64,000 nt of DNA from contig DLCH01000047.1 in assembly GCA_002480525.1 (NCBI GenBank), positions 2,129 to 66,128 on the forward strand. The letters run 5' to 3'. This document shows positions 34,277 to 43,632 of this stretch, piece after piece (position 1 is the stretch's first letter; each line of letters opens with the position of its first letter). The translations under genes were made by a program, and so were the position numbers. The DNA comes from Gammaproteobacteria bacterium UBA7803 (lineage in GTDB: Bacteria > Pseudomonadota > Gammaproteobacteria > Pseudomonadales > Azotimanducaceae). Below the pieces are notes generated by a model. The model saw only the letters and a program-made list of their open reading frames with translations. It was not told the origin of the DNA and did not search any database.

Positions 34277-35788
34277 CTACGGACGGGCGGCGCTGCCGCC
34301 GAGCACGGCCTGCCCCGGAAACACGCCCTGCTGAATCACGCCGTCACGAACCACCGGCACGCCGCCGACCAGCACGTGGCGGATGCCGGCCGACGCCTGA
34401 GCGGGTTCCATGAAGGTCGCCCGGTCCGCCACCTGCCCGGGATCGAACAGGGTCAGATCGGCATCGGCGCCCACCTGCACCCGGCCCTTGCGCGCCATGG
34501 CCGGCGCCACGGCTTCGAGCCGGCGCGCCGGCAGCAGGGTCATCTTCGCCACCGCGGTCATGAGATCGAGGGCCTGCTCGTCGCGCACGTAATGGCCGAG
34601 CACCCGGGCGAAGGTGCCGGCGCTGCGCGGATGCGAGAAGCCGTCCACGAACGGCACCCCGTCGCTGGCGACCATCACGTCGGGCTGCGCGGCGAGCCAG
34701 GCGTTGGTGGCCGGGTCCTGGCCGTGCTGGATCACCCAGCCGCCCTCGGCCCGGTAGCGGTGGAAGGTCTCCTCGGTGAGCCGCTCGCCGGTGGCGGTCC
34801 ACTGCAGGGTCGAGTAGTCGCCCTGGAAGTCGTCGAACAGGGCGCTCTCCAGCCGGGTGGAGCCGGCGGTGTAGGGATAGAACTCGGTGGTGACGTCGAC
34901 GCCCCGCGCCCGGGCGCCGCGCATCATCGCCAGCGCCACCGGTGCGTCGGTGTTGGTGCTGGAATTGACGTGCACGACGTGCAGCGCCGCGCCCGTGGCC
35001 GCCGCATCCGCCAGCACTTCCTGCAGCGGCGCCAGCGCGTCGCCGCCCAGGGTCCTGGCGTTGCGCATGTGCACGAACACCGGCACGCCGCGGCGCGCCG
35101 CCAGCTCGAACACCCGGAAGATCTCGGTGTGGGACGCGCCCGGCGTGTAGCTGATGCCGAGCCCGATGCCGAGCGCGCCCTCGTCGAGCCCGGCCTCGAG
35201 CCGCGCCACGATGTCGGCGATGCCGGCGGCGTCGGGCCGGTAGGCGGCGAACTCGCCGTCGTCCCGGGTGAGCGCGCCGGCGTAGACGATGTTGCCCACC
35301 GCGTCGCCGGTCAGATGGTTGTGGCGGGCGGCCGGATGCCCGGCGGTGGCGCCGTAGTGAATCAGCGCCTTGCCGGCCCGCCGGGCCACCCAGTCCGACA
35401 GCGGCAGCACGCCGATCTCGAGCTCCAGCGCCGTGGTGACGCCGTCGGCCACCTGAAAGCGGTTGCTGAAGGCGTCCTGGCCATGGGCGTGCAGGTCGAT
35501 GAACCCCGGCGCCACCACCAGGCCGCCGGCGTCGATCTCCAGGCTGCCGGCGAGCGGCGTCTCGGCCAGGGCGGCGATGCGGCCGTCCCGGATGCCCACG
35601 CTGCGCACGGCGTCGAGACCGGTCTCGGGATCGAGCACGCGGCCGCCGTTGATGGCTACGTCGAAGTCGGCGGCGCCGGCAAGCCCCGGGGCGAGCAGCA
35701 TCGCGGCGAGCCAGGTCCAGCGGCGCAGCCGACGGGACCAGGGCGCGCCCGGGCGGCGGCCCGGCGCGGCGTTCATGGAAACGGTCAT
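34277..35788 (-). CDS. Secreted amidohydrolase, N-acyl-D-amino-acid deacylase family
   Basis: 503 residues from the ATG at 35788 (GGGGAGAGG just upstream); ATG 35776 is an alternative. A signal peptide (LAAMLLAPGLAGA) precedes an amidohydrolase fold: APGFIDLHAHGQD metal motif, ALELEIG (a Glu-rich metal segment), HMRNAR, VHVNSS, and a C-terminal ADLTLFDP beta-sandwich return. It groups with D-aminoacylase/N-acyl-D-glutamate deacylase enzymes. Export to the periplasm is predicted. It converges on ppc. Confidence 0.85.
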   Translation of the reverse strand: MTVSMNAAPGRRPGAPWSRRLRRWTWLAAMLLAPGLAGAADFDVAINGGRVLDPETGLDAVRSVGIRDGRIAALAETPLAGSLEIDAGGLVVAPGFIDLHAHGQDAFSNRFQVADGVTTALELEIGVLPLSDWVARRAGKALIHYGATAGHPAARHNHLTGDAVGNIVYAGALTRDDGEFAAYRPDAAGIADIVARLEAGLDEGALGIGLGISYTPGASHTEIFRVFELAARRGVPVFVHMRNARTLGGDALAPLQEVLADAAATGAALHVVHVNSSTNTDAPVALAMMRGARARGVDVTTEFYPYTAGSTRLESALFDDFQGDYSTLQWTATGERLTEETFHRYRAEGGWVIQHGQDPATNAWLAAQPDVMVASDGVPFVDGFSHPRSAGTFARVLGHYVRDEQALDLMTAVAKMTLLPARRLEAVAPAMARKGRVQVGADADLTLFDPGQVADRATFMEPAQASAGIRHVLVGGVPVVRDGVIQQGVFPGQAVLGGSAARP

Positions 35789-35850
35789 GGCACCTCTCCC
35801 CTGCCTGACGGATCGACCGACTATGCCACCGCCGGGCGCCGCGAACGAGA

Positions 35851-36231
35851 TCAGCTTCCAGCGGACGCCAGCGCGCGGTCGAAGGTCTCGATCCGGCCCA
35901 CGCCCCGGCGCCGGCAGCTCGCCAGATGGCAGAGATCCCGGGCGCCGAGGGCGGGATGCTGGGTCGCCAGGGACGCCGCCGCCAGCGCGTCGCCGGCTTC
36001 CAGGGGCCAGACCTCGATGTCCAGCCGCTCGATCAGCCGCACCGCATCCTCGAAGGTCGTCACGCGTCCGACGGGCAGGTAGGCATGGAGCAGTTCCTGC
36101 AGCACCTCCGCCGACGTGCACAGGCGCCATCCTTCGTTCAGCGCCTGCTCGAAGAACGCCCGCGCCCGGGCCTTGAGCGGATGGGAACGCCCCACGGCGT
36201 ACATCAGCACGTTGGTGTCGACGAAGATCAC
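35851..36231 (-). CDS. PIN-domain ribonuclease toxin (VapC-like)
   Basis: 126 residues with the PIN acidic pattern: Asp5 in FVDTNVLMY, Glu in the SAEVLQELLH helix, Asp99 in GARDLCHLA and a C-terminal Asp in IETFDRAL. These residues bind Mg/Mn for RNA cleavage. The GTG start overlaps the antitoxin stop (GTGA, 36228-36231), giving coupled translation. Confidence 0.85.
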   Translation of the reverse strand: MIFVDTNVLMYAVGRSHPLKARARAFFEQALNEGWRLCTSAEVLQELLHAYLPVGRVTTFEDAVRLIERLDIEVWPLEAGDALAAASLATQHPALGARDLCHLASCRRRGVGRIETFDRALASAGS

Positions 36232-36512
36232 GAGTCCCCGGCGCCCCGGCGACGGGAGGCGTCGATAACGGCGCGATGGTCTTCCCAGTCGGGCTCGTCA
36301 CCCTCGCCGGCCCGCTCGTCGCAGGCGGTGAAGAAGGCGTCGAGATCCTCGACCGATTCGAAGCGCGCGGCCTCCGCATGCCGGCGCAGCCGATCCTCGG
36401 CGGCAGCCCGCAGCCACGCGCTCAGCGACAGACCCTCGCGCCGGGCCTGCTGGACGAACCGGTCGCGGTCACGGTCCGGCATGACGAGTTGAACACGCGC
36501 CATCTCAAGCAT
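36228..36512 (-). CDS. Ribbon-helix-helix antitoxin (VapB-like)
   Basis: 94 residues. The N-terminus has a VQLVMPDRDRDRFVQQARREG strand-helix pattern followed by LSLSAWLRAAAEDRLRR, typical of RHH/CopG-type antitoxins, and an acidic C-terminal tail that would cover the toxin. An ATG at 36503 is an alternative start. Two copies of GATTACACAT lie immediately upstream and may be its operator. Confidence 0.8.
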   Translation of the reverse strand: MLEMARVQLVMPDRDRDRFVQQARREGLSLSAWLRAAAEDRLRRHAEAARFESVEDLDAFFTACDERAGEGDEPDWEDHRAVIDASRRRGAGDS

Positions 36513-36515
36513 CCG

Positions 36516-36544
36516 GATTACACATACACATGCCGATTACACAT
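36516..36544. promoter_or_regulatory. Direct repeat upstream of the VapB-like antitoxin
   Basis: GATTACACAT occurs at 36516-36525 and 36535-36544, 19 bases apart, in AT-richer DNA directly upstream of the antitoxin start. Antitoxins of this type usually bind repeats in their own promoter. Confidence 0.55.
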
Positions 36545-36622
36545 CACTTTCTCGCCGAGCGACAGTCCACCTCCCGGCGCCGCTTCGCTATGCTGCGTCC
36601 GGTTTCAGCATCGAGTCCGCCC

Positions 36623-38518
36623 ATGTTCTGCAATCCGACCCGTGCGTGGCTGGCCCTCGTCGCCGTGCTCCCGGGCCTGGCCCTGGCCAACCCCGACCGC
36701 GAGCTGCTGTGGGGGGATACCCACCTGCACACCAACAATTCCTTCGACGCGTTCCTGAACGGCAACATGACGGCGGACCCGGACGTGGCCTTCCGCTGGG
36801 CGAAGGGGCTGCCGGTGATCCACCCCTACAACCGCACCCGGGTGCGGATCGGCACGCCGCTGGACTTCCTCGTGGTGTCGGACCACGCCGAGTTCATGGG
36901 TGGCATCAAGGACGTCTACTACGATGGCGTCCAGGCGGAGGACCCGGGCCCGATCGACCGCCTCCTGTACTGGTTCGGCGAGTGGCGCATCCGCTCGGCC
37001 ATCGACGACGGCACCGGCGCCGACTTCTTCCGCGACCAGCTTCCGGTGGGCGACAAGCCGCCGGTGGAGGCCGCGGCCACCTGGCAGGACGACATCGGCA
37101 CTGACCTGCCCCCCGGCGCGGAGGTGTCCCGGCGCAACGCCTGGCAGCGCTTCGCCGAGACCGCCGACCGCCACAACGAGCCCGGCGAGTTCACCGCGCT
37201 GATCGGCTGGGAATGGAGCTCGAACCCGGGCGGCGCCAACCTGCACCGGGTGGTGGTGAGCGACGCCGACGCCGGGCGCGCGTCGCAGTTCATTCCCTTC
37301 GGCTCCACCGACAGCCCGTATCCCGAGGACCTGTGGGCCTTTCTCGACCGCACCGGCGAGCAGACCGGCACCCGCTTTCTGGCCATTCCCCACAACTCGA
37401 ACATTTCCAAGGGCCTGATGTTCTCCGAGGACACCCTGCGCGGGGTGCGCATGGACGCGGCCTACGCCGAGACCCGGGCCCGTCTCGAGCCGGTGGTGGA
37501 GATCACCCAGATCAAGGGCGACTCCGAGACCCATCCGGAATTCGCCCCGGACGACGACTTCGCCGACTACGAGCCCTACGGGCACTACATCCAGCAGATC
37601 GAGGCCGCCTACGAGCCCCGCCCCGGCGACTACGTCCGCGAGGCCTTGAAGACCGGCCTCGCCCTGGAAGCCGAGCTCGGCGTGAACCCCTTCGAATTCG
37701 GCGTGATCGGCTCGACGGACGCCCACACCGGCCTGTCCTCCGCCGAGGAGCCGAATTTCTGGGGCAAGATGGCCTGGGACTCGGTGCCGGAACACAAGGC
37801 CGGCGACGCGCTCACCCGCGGCGCCACCGGCTGGGACATGGCCGCCGCCGGGCTGGCGGCGGTGTGGGCGGACGAGAACACCCGCAGCGGCATTCTCGAC
37901 GCGTTCGCGCGCCGCGAGGTCTACGCCACCACCGGACCGCGCATCCGTCTGCGGGTGTTCGGCGGCTGGGACTTCACCGCCGACGACCTCGAAGCCGCGG
38001 ACTGGGTCGCCGAGGGCTACCGGCGCGGCGTGCCCATGGGCGCGACGCTGCCCGCGCCGCCCGCCGGCGCCGACGCGGCCCCGACCCTGATGATCATGGC
38101 CAGCGCCGACCCCCGCTCCGGCCATCTCGATCGGGTGCAGGTGGTGAAGGGCTGGCTCGATGCGGAGGGCGCGCCCCGGGAGAGGGTCTTCGACGTCGTC
38201 TGGTCCGGCGACCGGCAACCCGGACCCGGCGGCCGCCTGCCCGCCGTGGGCGACACCGTGGACCGGGCCACGGCCACCTACACCAACGACATCGGCGCCC
38301 CGACCCTGTCGGCCGTGTGGCGGGACCCGGACTACCGGCCCGGCCAGAGCGCTTTCTACTACGTTCGCGTGCTCGAGATCCCGACGCCGCGGCACTCGCT
38401 GATGGACGCCATCGCCCTGGGCTACGACACCGCCGGCGATTTCCCGGACGTGATCCAGGAACGGGCCTACAGTTCCGCCATCTGGGCGCGGCCGGCCGAG
38501 CCGGCCGGCCCGCGTTGA
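36623..38518 (+). CDS. DUF3604 family protein, exported
   Basis: 631 residues from the ATG at 36623, chosen because it opens a normal signal peptide (LALVAVLPGLALA); ATGs at 36530 and 36590 are in frame but would put charged sequence before it. The protein begins the mature part with LLWGDTHLHTNNS and has VVSDHAEFMGG, IPHNSNIS, STDAHTG and WGWEWSS-like (LIGWEWSS) motifs of DUF3604. This family resembles PHP/metallo-dependent phosphoesterase folds. The periplasmic substrate is unknown. Confidence 0.88.
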   Translation: MFCNPTRAWLALVAVLPGLALANPDRELLWGDTHLHTNNSFDAFLNGNMTADPDVAFRWAKGLPVIHPYNRTRVRIGTPLDFLVVSDHAEFMGGIKDVYYDGVQAEDPGPIDRLLYWFGEWRIRSAIDDGTGADFFRDQLPVGDKPPVEAAATWQDDIGTDLPPGAEVSRRNAWQRFAETADRHNEPGEFTALIGWEWSSNPGGANLHRVVVSDADAGRASQFIPFGSTDSPYPEDLWAFLDRTGEQTGTRFLAIPHNSNISKGLMFSEDTLRGVRMDAAYAETRARLEPVVEITQIKGDSETHPEFAPDDDFADYEPYGHYIQQIEAAYEPRPGDYVREALKTGLALEAELGVNPFEFGVIGSTDAHTGLSSAEEPNFWGKMAWDSVPEHKAGDALTRGATGWDMAAAGLAAVWADENTRSGILDAFARREVYATTGPRIRLRVFGGWDFTADDLEAADWVAEGYRRGVPMGATLPAPPAGADAAPTLMIMASADPRSGHLDRVQVVKGWLDAEGAPRERVFDVVWSGDRQPGPGGRLPAVGDTVDRATATYTNDIGAPTLSAVWRDPDYRPGQSAFYYVRVLEIPTPRHSLMDAIALGYDTAGDFPDVIQERAYSSAIWARPAEPAGPR

Positions 38519-38549
38519 AACCCGACCACCCGCCCCCATATCGAGTCAG

Positions 38550-39416
38550 ATGAACACCACCGCCACAGCCACGCCACGCGTCTTCGACGTCACCGCCGAG
38601 TCCTTCGAGCGCGACGTCGTCGAACGGTCCCACCACACCCCGGTGCTGCTCGACTTCTGGGCCACCTGGTGCGGCCCCTGCAAGTCCCTCGGCCCGATCC
38701 TCGAGAAGCTCGCCGACGACTACGGCGGCGGTTTCGTGCTGGCCAAGGTGGACGTCGACCGGGAGCAGGCCCTGGCGGGCCATTTCCAGATCCGCTCCGT
38801 GCCGACGGTGATGCTGGTGCAGGACGGCCAGGTGACCGGCGGCTTCCCCGGCGCGCTGCCCGAGGGTCAGATCCGCCAGTTCCTCAGCCAGCACGGCGTC
38901 GAGCCGGGCGACGAAGTGACGGCTGGTGCCGGGCAGGCGGACCAGGATCCCGGCGAAGCGATCGCCCGGCTGCGCGCCGCCGTGGCCGACGAACCCGACA
39001 AAGCCGAGCACAAGCTGGAGCTGGCACTCGCGCTGATGGCTGCAGGCGAAACGGAGGAAGCGGGCGGACTGCTCGACGCCCTGCCCACCGAGCTGACGCT
39101 CGAGCCCCGCGCGGCCCGCGCCTGCTCGCAGGTCCGCATAATGCGGACGCTGGCGGATGCGCCGTCCGCAACGGACCTCGAAGCCCGGCTGGCCGACGAC
39201 CCCGACGACCACGCGGCGCGTCACCTGCTGGGTCTGCGGCTGGTGGACGCCGGCGACGGTGCGGCGGGGCTGGAGCAGCTCCTGGAGCTGCTGCGCCGCG
39301 ACCGCGGCTATCAGGACGGGCTGCCGCGTCGGGCCCTGCTCGATGCCTTCAACGTCGTCGATGACGAGGCCCTGGTGCGCGCCGCCCGCCGGCGCATGAA
39401 CTCCCTGCTGTTCTGA
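38550..39416 (+). CDS. Thioredoxin-TPR chaperone (CnoX/YbbN-like)
   Basis: 288 residues: an N-terminal thioredoxin domain with an intact WCGPC active site (Cys41, Cys44) and cis-Pro in SVPTVML, followed by a helical TPR-like region with two visible A-D-P/A-rich repeats. This is the CnoX (YbbN) architecture, a redox-linked holdase for GroEL/DnaK clients in several bacteria. E. coli CnoX lacks the first Cys, whereas this protein keeps both, so it may also act as a thiol-disulfide oxidoreductase. Confidence 0.88.
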   Translation: MNTTATATPRVFDVTAESFERDVVERSHHTPVLLDFWATWCGPCKSLGPILEKLADDYGGGFVLAKVDVDREQALAGHFQIRSVPTVMLVQDGQVTGGFPGALPEGQIRQFLSQHGVEPGDEVTAGAGQADQDPGEAIARLRAAVADEPDKAEHKLELALALMAAGETEEAGGLLDALPTELTLEPRAARACSQVRIMRTLADAPSATDLEARLADDPDDHAARHLLGLRLVDAGDGAAGLEQLLELLRRDRGYQDGLPRRALLDAFNVVDDEALVRAARRRMNSLLF

Positions 39417-39424
39417 TCGCGCCC

Positions 39425-39472
39425 CCGGCGGCGCACGCAGCCGGGACGCCGGCGGCGCCCGCAGCCGGGGCA
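39425..39472. repeat. Two tandem 24-base GC-rich repeats
   Basis: CCGGCGGCGCACGCAGCCGG and CCGGCGGCGCCCGCAGCCGG follow each other with a 24-base period in the gap between the thioredoxin-TPR gene and the P450 gene. They could fold into a weak hairpin, but no T-run follows. Confidence 0.5.
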
Positions 39473-39546
39473 CCGCCGCGCACGGGATGACAAACCGGCG
39501 CCAACGGCGCAGGATTGGGTCAGGTCACGCGAAGCGGAGAACGATC

Positions 39547-40788
39547 ATGGCCGAAGCCTACGCACCCACGCCCGAGGTCGACGTCGCCGACATTCCGCTC
39601 GAGGAGATCGACGTCAGCCGCCCGGAGCTGTTCCAGACCGATACCCACTGGGCCTACTTTCGCCGCCTGCGCAGAGAAGACCCGGTGCACTACTGCGAGA
39701 ACAGCATGTTCGGCCCGTACTGGTCGATCACGAAGTTCCGGGACATCATGGCGATGGAATCGGACTTTCAGGACTTCTCCTCCGCCGACGGCATCGTCCT
39801 CGCCGACCGCCCGGAGGATTTCCAGACGGTCAACTTCATTTCCATGGACCCGCCCAAGCACGACGTTCAGCGCAAGACCGTGCAGGGCGTGGTGGCGCCG
39901 ATGAATCTCGCCAAGCTCGAGGGCACGATCCGCGAACGCGCGGCGCGCATCCTCGACGGCCTGCCGGTCGGCGAAGAGTTCGACTGGGTCGACAACGTCT
40001 CCATCGAGCTCACCACCCAGATGCTCGCCACCATCTTCGACTTCCCCTTCGAGGAGCGGCGCAAGCTGACCCACTGGTCCGACATGGCCACCTCCGGCGA
40101 GCTGGCCGGCGGGCCGACGCCTGAGCCGGTGCGCCGGGCAGCGCTGATGGAGTGCCTGGAGTACTTCACGCGGCTGCGCGACGAGCGCATCAAGGAGGAG
40201 CCGAAACCCGATCTGCTCTCCATGCTGGCCCACGGCAAAGACACGCAGAACATGCCGCCCATGGAGTTCCTGGGGAATCTGATCCTGCTGATCGTCGGCG
40301 GCAACGACACCACCCGCAACTCCATCTCCGGCGGCGTGCTGGCGTTGAATCAGAACCCGGGCGAGTACGACAAGCTGCGGGAGAACCCGGGGCTCATTCC
40401 CAACATGGTCCCGGAGATCATCCGCTGGCAGACGCCGCTGGCCTACATGCGCCGCACCGCCACCCGCGACCTCGAGTTCGGCGGCAAGCAGATCAGAAAG
40501 GGTGACAAGCTCGCCATGTGGTACGTGTCCGGCAATCGCGACGAGGAGGTGATCGAAGACCCGGACCGGTTCTGGATCGACCGGCCCAACGCCCGCCACC
40601 ACCTGTCCTTCGGCTTCGGCGTGCACCGCTGCATGGGCAACCGTCTGGCGGAGATGCAGCTCCGGGTGCTGTGGGAGGAGATCATGCAGCGCTTCCGTTT
40701 CATCGAGATCACCGGCGAGATCGAGCGCGTGCAGTCGAGCTTCGTGAAGGGCTACTCGCGCATGCCGGTGCGTCTGCACGCCTGGTGA
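39547..40788 (+). CDS. Cytochrome P450, CYP153-like
   Basis: 413 residues from the ATG at 39547 (GGAG 8 bases upstream). P450 signatures are the I-helix VGGNDTTRN (about 252-260), ExxR in EIIR, and the heme loop FGFGVHRCMGNR with the Cys ligand at residue 362. The segments MVPEIIRWQTPL, MRR, MWYVSGNRD and HLSFGFG closely resemble the CYP153 family, soluble terminal alkane/fatty-acid hydroxylases that need ferredoxin and ferredoxin reductase. No ferredoxin gene is adjacent. Confidence 0.85.
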   Translation: MAEAYAPTPEVDVADIPLEEIDVSRPELFQTDTHWAYFRRLRREDPVHYCENSMFGPYWSITKFRDIMAMESDFQDFSSADGIVLADRPEDFQTVNFISMDPPKHDVQRKTVQGVVAPMNLAKLEGTIRERAARILDGLPVGEEFDWVDNVSIELTTQMLATIFDFPFEERRKLTHWSDMATSGELAGGPTPEPVRRAALMECLEYFTRLRDERIKEEPKPDLLSMLAHGKDTQNMPPMEFLGNLILLIVGGNDTTRNSISGGVLALNQNPGEYDKLRENPGLIPNMVPEIIRWQTPLAYMRRTATRDLEFGGKQIRKGDKLAMWYVSGNRDEEVIEDPDRFWIDRPNARHHLSFGFGVHRCMGNRLAEMQLRVLWEEIMQRFRFIEITGEIERVQSSFVKGYSRMPVRLHAW

Positions 40789-40834
40789 CCGGCCCGGGGC
40801 CGGCGGCCCGGCGCCACGGGCGCTGCCGCCGGCC

Positions 40835-42703
40835 TCACCAGTCGACACCCACCGACACCTCGACGAGCCGGGCGCGGAAGTCTTCGATGCCGCCTTCCTG
40901 GAAATCCACGTCCCGATACTCGAGCCCCCAGCGGTAGCGCTCGTCGAGGCGGCCGCGGACGAAGGCGCGCCAGTCGTCCCGGTCCACCTCGAAGCTGCGA
41001 TCGTTGTCGAAGCGTCGATGACTGCCGCCTGCGGTGACGTGTTCCGTGATGCGCCAGCTCACAGCCACGTCGAGAGTGTCGGCTCTGGCGCCGTAGCGCA
41101 GATCGAACGGAACGGTCCGGCTGCCGGCCACGACCAGCGAGTCGGCGCTGCGGGACAGGTCGGTACGGCCCACACCCGCCGACCAGCCCAATCGCGCACC
41201 CGCATAGGCGAGCCGCAGATCCAGACGCTCGGCATCGGCCACCCATCCCGACCGGTCGTTGCTGCGGTCGACGTCCAGATAGCTCGCCGTCAGCGACAGA
41301 CCGTTGGACCAGCGGTAGCGGCCGCGCAGCCGCAGCCGCTCGGCGCTGGTGGCCGAGGCCAGGGTGAACGGATCGTCGATGCTGTCGTCCTCCCAGGACA
41401 GGTGCAGCTCCGCCCGTCGCACCGGCCGGTACCAGAAGCGGACGAAATAGCCGTCGGCATCGGTATCCACGTCGGCCGCGTCGACGAAGGGCTCGGCCTG
41501 CTGCCGGGCGGCCACGTCGCGGGACTCCGAGGCCGCGCCGACCGCAGCGCGCAGCGTCCGGCCCAGCGCCGTCTCGGCACCCGCTTCCAGGCGCACGCTG
41601 TCGATGTCCCAATCCGCGGCGCCGTCCGGCTGGTAGGTCAAAGCGGCCGACTGCTCGAACTCCGCCGCCCGGACTCTGGCGAACAGGGCCAGCCGCTCCG
41701 ATGCCGCATACGAGGCGCCGATGTCGATCAGGCGGCGCTGCTGGTCGAGATCGCCGCGGCCCGTCAGCCGCTCGTCCAGAGGCGCGCCGGTGAAGTCCGT
41801 GCCCACGACCCGCTCCAGGGCGCGCAGCGACACGTCGACGTCGGCCAGCACGACGTTGCCGGTCAGGGACAGGCGCTGCGTCGGCCGGATTCGGGCGGAC
41901 AGCTCGTGCTCGAAGCCTTCGAGCTCGTAGGGCTGCTCGAGCAGATACGTCTCCAGCGTCGTGGGACCGTCAGGATCTAGACCCTCGGAGAACCCCGCCA
42001 GAAACATCGACGAGTCGAAGTCGAAGCGTCGGTACCGCTCCGTCCAGGTCACGCTGAAGCGCTCGCCGGTGTGGGCGATGCTCGCGGCCACCGTCTGTGA
42101 GGTCTCGTCGATAGGCCGCTCGACCACGAACTCCTCCCGGGACACGTCGAGGGGCGCGGTGCCGTCGCCGTCCCTGCGGTCGCGCCGATAGTCGAGGGCG
42201 AACTCCGTGCGCGGCGCGAGCTGAAGCTCGAAGGCCGCGTGATCGCGCACCCGCTCGAAGTCGAACCGGCGATAGTCGCCGCCGGTGGACGCTTCGATGC
42301 TCGCGTCCTCGGGCCGTATCAGCAGATCGTCATAGACGTACTCCGAGACGGACCGCTGATAAGTCAGGCGGTAACGCCCCGTTCGCTCCAGGGTCAGCCG
42401 CGACCGCTCGAACGGCTCCCCGCCCAGATCCGAGACCCGCAGCGCCAGCGTGTCCGGCCGCCAGGATTCGTCGGGCCGCTCTGCCGCGCGCCAGTCGAGT
42501 TCGAGATTCTTAAGCCAGGCGCCGTCGTCGTAATTGAGGTGCTGGCGATATTTCGTCCGATCGCCGTCCACGTCCACGCTGCGCCAGCCCAGCGTGATGC
42601 CGCCGTCGACCTCCCCGCGCAGCTCGCCGGGGCCGATGGCCGCCAGCAGCATGGCGAGCGGGCCGATCCGCCGGACGCCTGAGGGCTGTCGCGCGCGTGC
42701 CAT
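40835..42703 (-). CDS. MtrB/PioB-like outer-membrane beta-barrel
   Basis: 622 residues: an N-terminal signal segment ending near LRGEV, then repeated alternating amphipathic strands with aromatic girdle residues and a final strand VEVSVGVDW. The pattern (long barrel directly paired with a decaheme cytochrome gene 6 bases upstream) is that of MtrB/PioB/DmsF porins. These hold a decaheme cytochrome in the outer membrane so electrons can cross. Unlike many MtrB proteins, no N-terminal CxxC is visible. Last gene of the redox operon. Confidence 0.8.
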   Translation of the reverse strand: MARARQPSGVRRIGPLAMLLAAIGPGELRGEVDGGITLGWRSVDVDGDRTKYRQHLNYDDGAWLKNLELDWRAAERPDESWRPDTLALRVSDLGGEPFERSRLTLERTGRYRLTYQRSVSEYVYDDLLIRPEDASIEASTGGDYRRFDFERVRDHAAFELQLAPRTEFALDYRRDRRDGDGTAPLDVSREEFVVERPIDETSQTVAASIAHTGERFSVTWTERYRRFDFDSSMFLAGFSEGLDPDGPTTLETYLLEQPYELEGFEHELSARIRPTQRLSLTGNVVLADVDVSLRALERVVGTDFTGAPLDERLTGRGDLDQQRRLIDIGASYAASERLALFARVRAAEFEQSAALTYQPDGAADWDIDSVRLEAGAETALGRTLRAAVGAASESRDVAARQQAEPFVDAADVDTDADGYFVRFWYRPVRRAELHLSWEDDSIDDPFTLASATSAERLRLRGRYRWSNGLSLTASYLDVDRSNDRSGWVADAERLDLRLAYAGARLGWSAGVGRTDLSRSADSLVVAGSRTVPFDLRYGARADTLDVAVSWRITEHVTAGGSHRRFDNDRSFEVDRDDWRAFVRGRLDERYRWGLEYRDVDFQEGGIEDFRARLVEVSVGVDW

Positions 42704-42709
42704 CGGTCG

Positions 42710-43561
42710 TTACCTCAGCAGATTACGATCCAGATTCGAGCCGTGGATCGCCGTGTGACAGTTGGTACACACCGTGTCCTCGTCGAAGCGCGGCGGCGCC
42801 CCGGGCGCGAAGCCGACGTGGAACTGGGGCACGGTCAGGTGGCATTCGTAGCACAGCGCGCCCTCCTGCTGACGGGTGAGCAGAAACCGGTTGGGGCCGC
42901 CATGAGGCTCGTGGCAGGCCTGACAGCCCTCCACCCGCTGAGCGCCGTGCTCGAACACGAACGGTCCGGTCTTGTCGTCGTGGCAGTCGCTGCACATGCC
43001 GTCGCCGGGATGAGCAACCAGAGCCGGCGGTGCCGCCGCGTGAGGATCGTGGCAGGACACGCAGGTCACCGCGCCCTCCGCCAGCCGGTGCCGCTCGTTG
43101 AAGGCGAAGGAGGCGAGCACGTCGGCATGGCAGTCGGCGCACAGCCGGGAGACGTCGTCGAGGCCGTCGAATCCCGCCGGCACCGGACCGTCCGCCCCGG
43201 CGAACGGTGCGGTGTCGTGCACCCGGTGACAGCCGTCGCAGGCGATGCCCGCCTGGGCGTGGGCATCCCGGACCGGACGCTCGTGCACCTGCTGATGACA
43301 CTCCGAGCAGACCGCCGCCCCCCGCCCGTCGGCACCGAAGGTGATCATGTCCTGACGGGCTTCCGGGGCCATGGGCGCGAGGGCATGGGCCTCCGCTCCC
43401 TGATGACAGTCGGCGCAGGCCGGACCGGCGCCGGCCACCGTCGCCATCGGGTGCACATGGCCGCGCTCCAGCGTATCGGCATGGCATACCGTACACGGCG
43501 GCGCCTGGGCAGTGGCCCAGAAGCTCCAGAAGATTCCCAGGGCTGTCCAGGCCATGCGCAT
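42710..43561 (-). CDS. Decaheme c-type cytochrome, MtrA/DmsE/PioA-like
   Basis: 283 residues with a signal peptide (cleavage near AQA20) and exactly ten CXXCH heme sites, at Cys 23, 49, 85, 108, 141, 167, 190, 213, 237 and 265. Extra His residues spaced between them fit bis-His ligation. This is the size and heme count of the MtrA/DmsE family (slightly compact), a periplasmic electron wire that plugs into the MtrB-like porin encoded 6 bases downstream. No surface-exposed MtrC-like multiheme lipoprotein is seen nearby. Confidence 0.92.
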   Translation of the reverse strand: MRMAWTALGIFWSFWATAQAPPCTVCHADTLERGHVHPMATVAGAGPACADCHQGAEAHALAPMAPEARQDMITFGADGRGAAVCSECHQQVHERPVRDAHAQAGIACDGCHRVHDTAPFAGADGPVPAGFDGLDDVSRLCADCHADVLASFAFNERHRLAEGAVTCVSCHDPHAAAPPALVAHPGDGMCSDCHDDKTGPFVFEHGAQRVEGCQACHEPHGGPNRFLLTRQQEGALCYECHLTVPQFHVGFAPGAPPRFDEDTVCTNCHTAIHGSNLDRNLLR

Positions 43562-43632
43562 CGCGATTTCCCGGATCCGTATCGCTTCTCAGCCTAGAGG
43601 TTCGAACGCCGCGCCAGCATCGTGACTTTCAC

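Noticed and set aside
39425..39472. The tandem 24-base repeats as a CRISPR or a terminator
   Set aside because: There are only two copies without spacers, and no T-run follows the weak hairpin.
43596..43612. A T-arm-like GGTTCGAAC suggesting a tRNA
   Set aside because: No acceptor stem, D-arm or anticodon arm can be folded around it.
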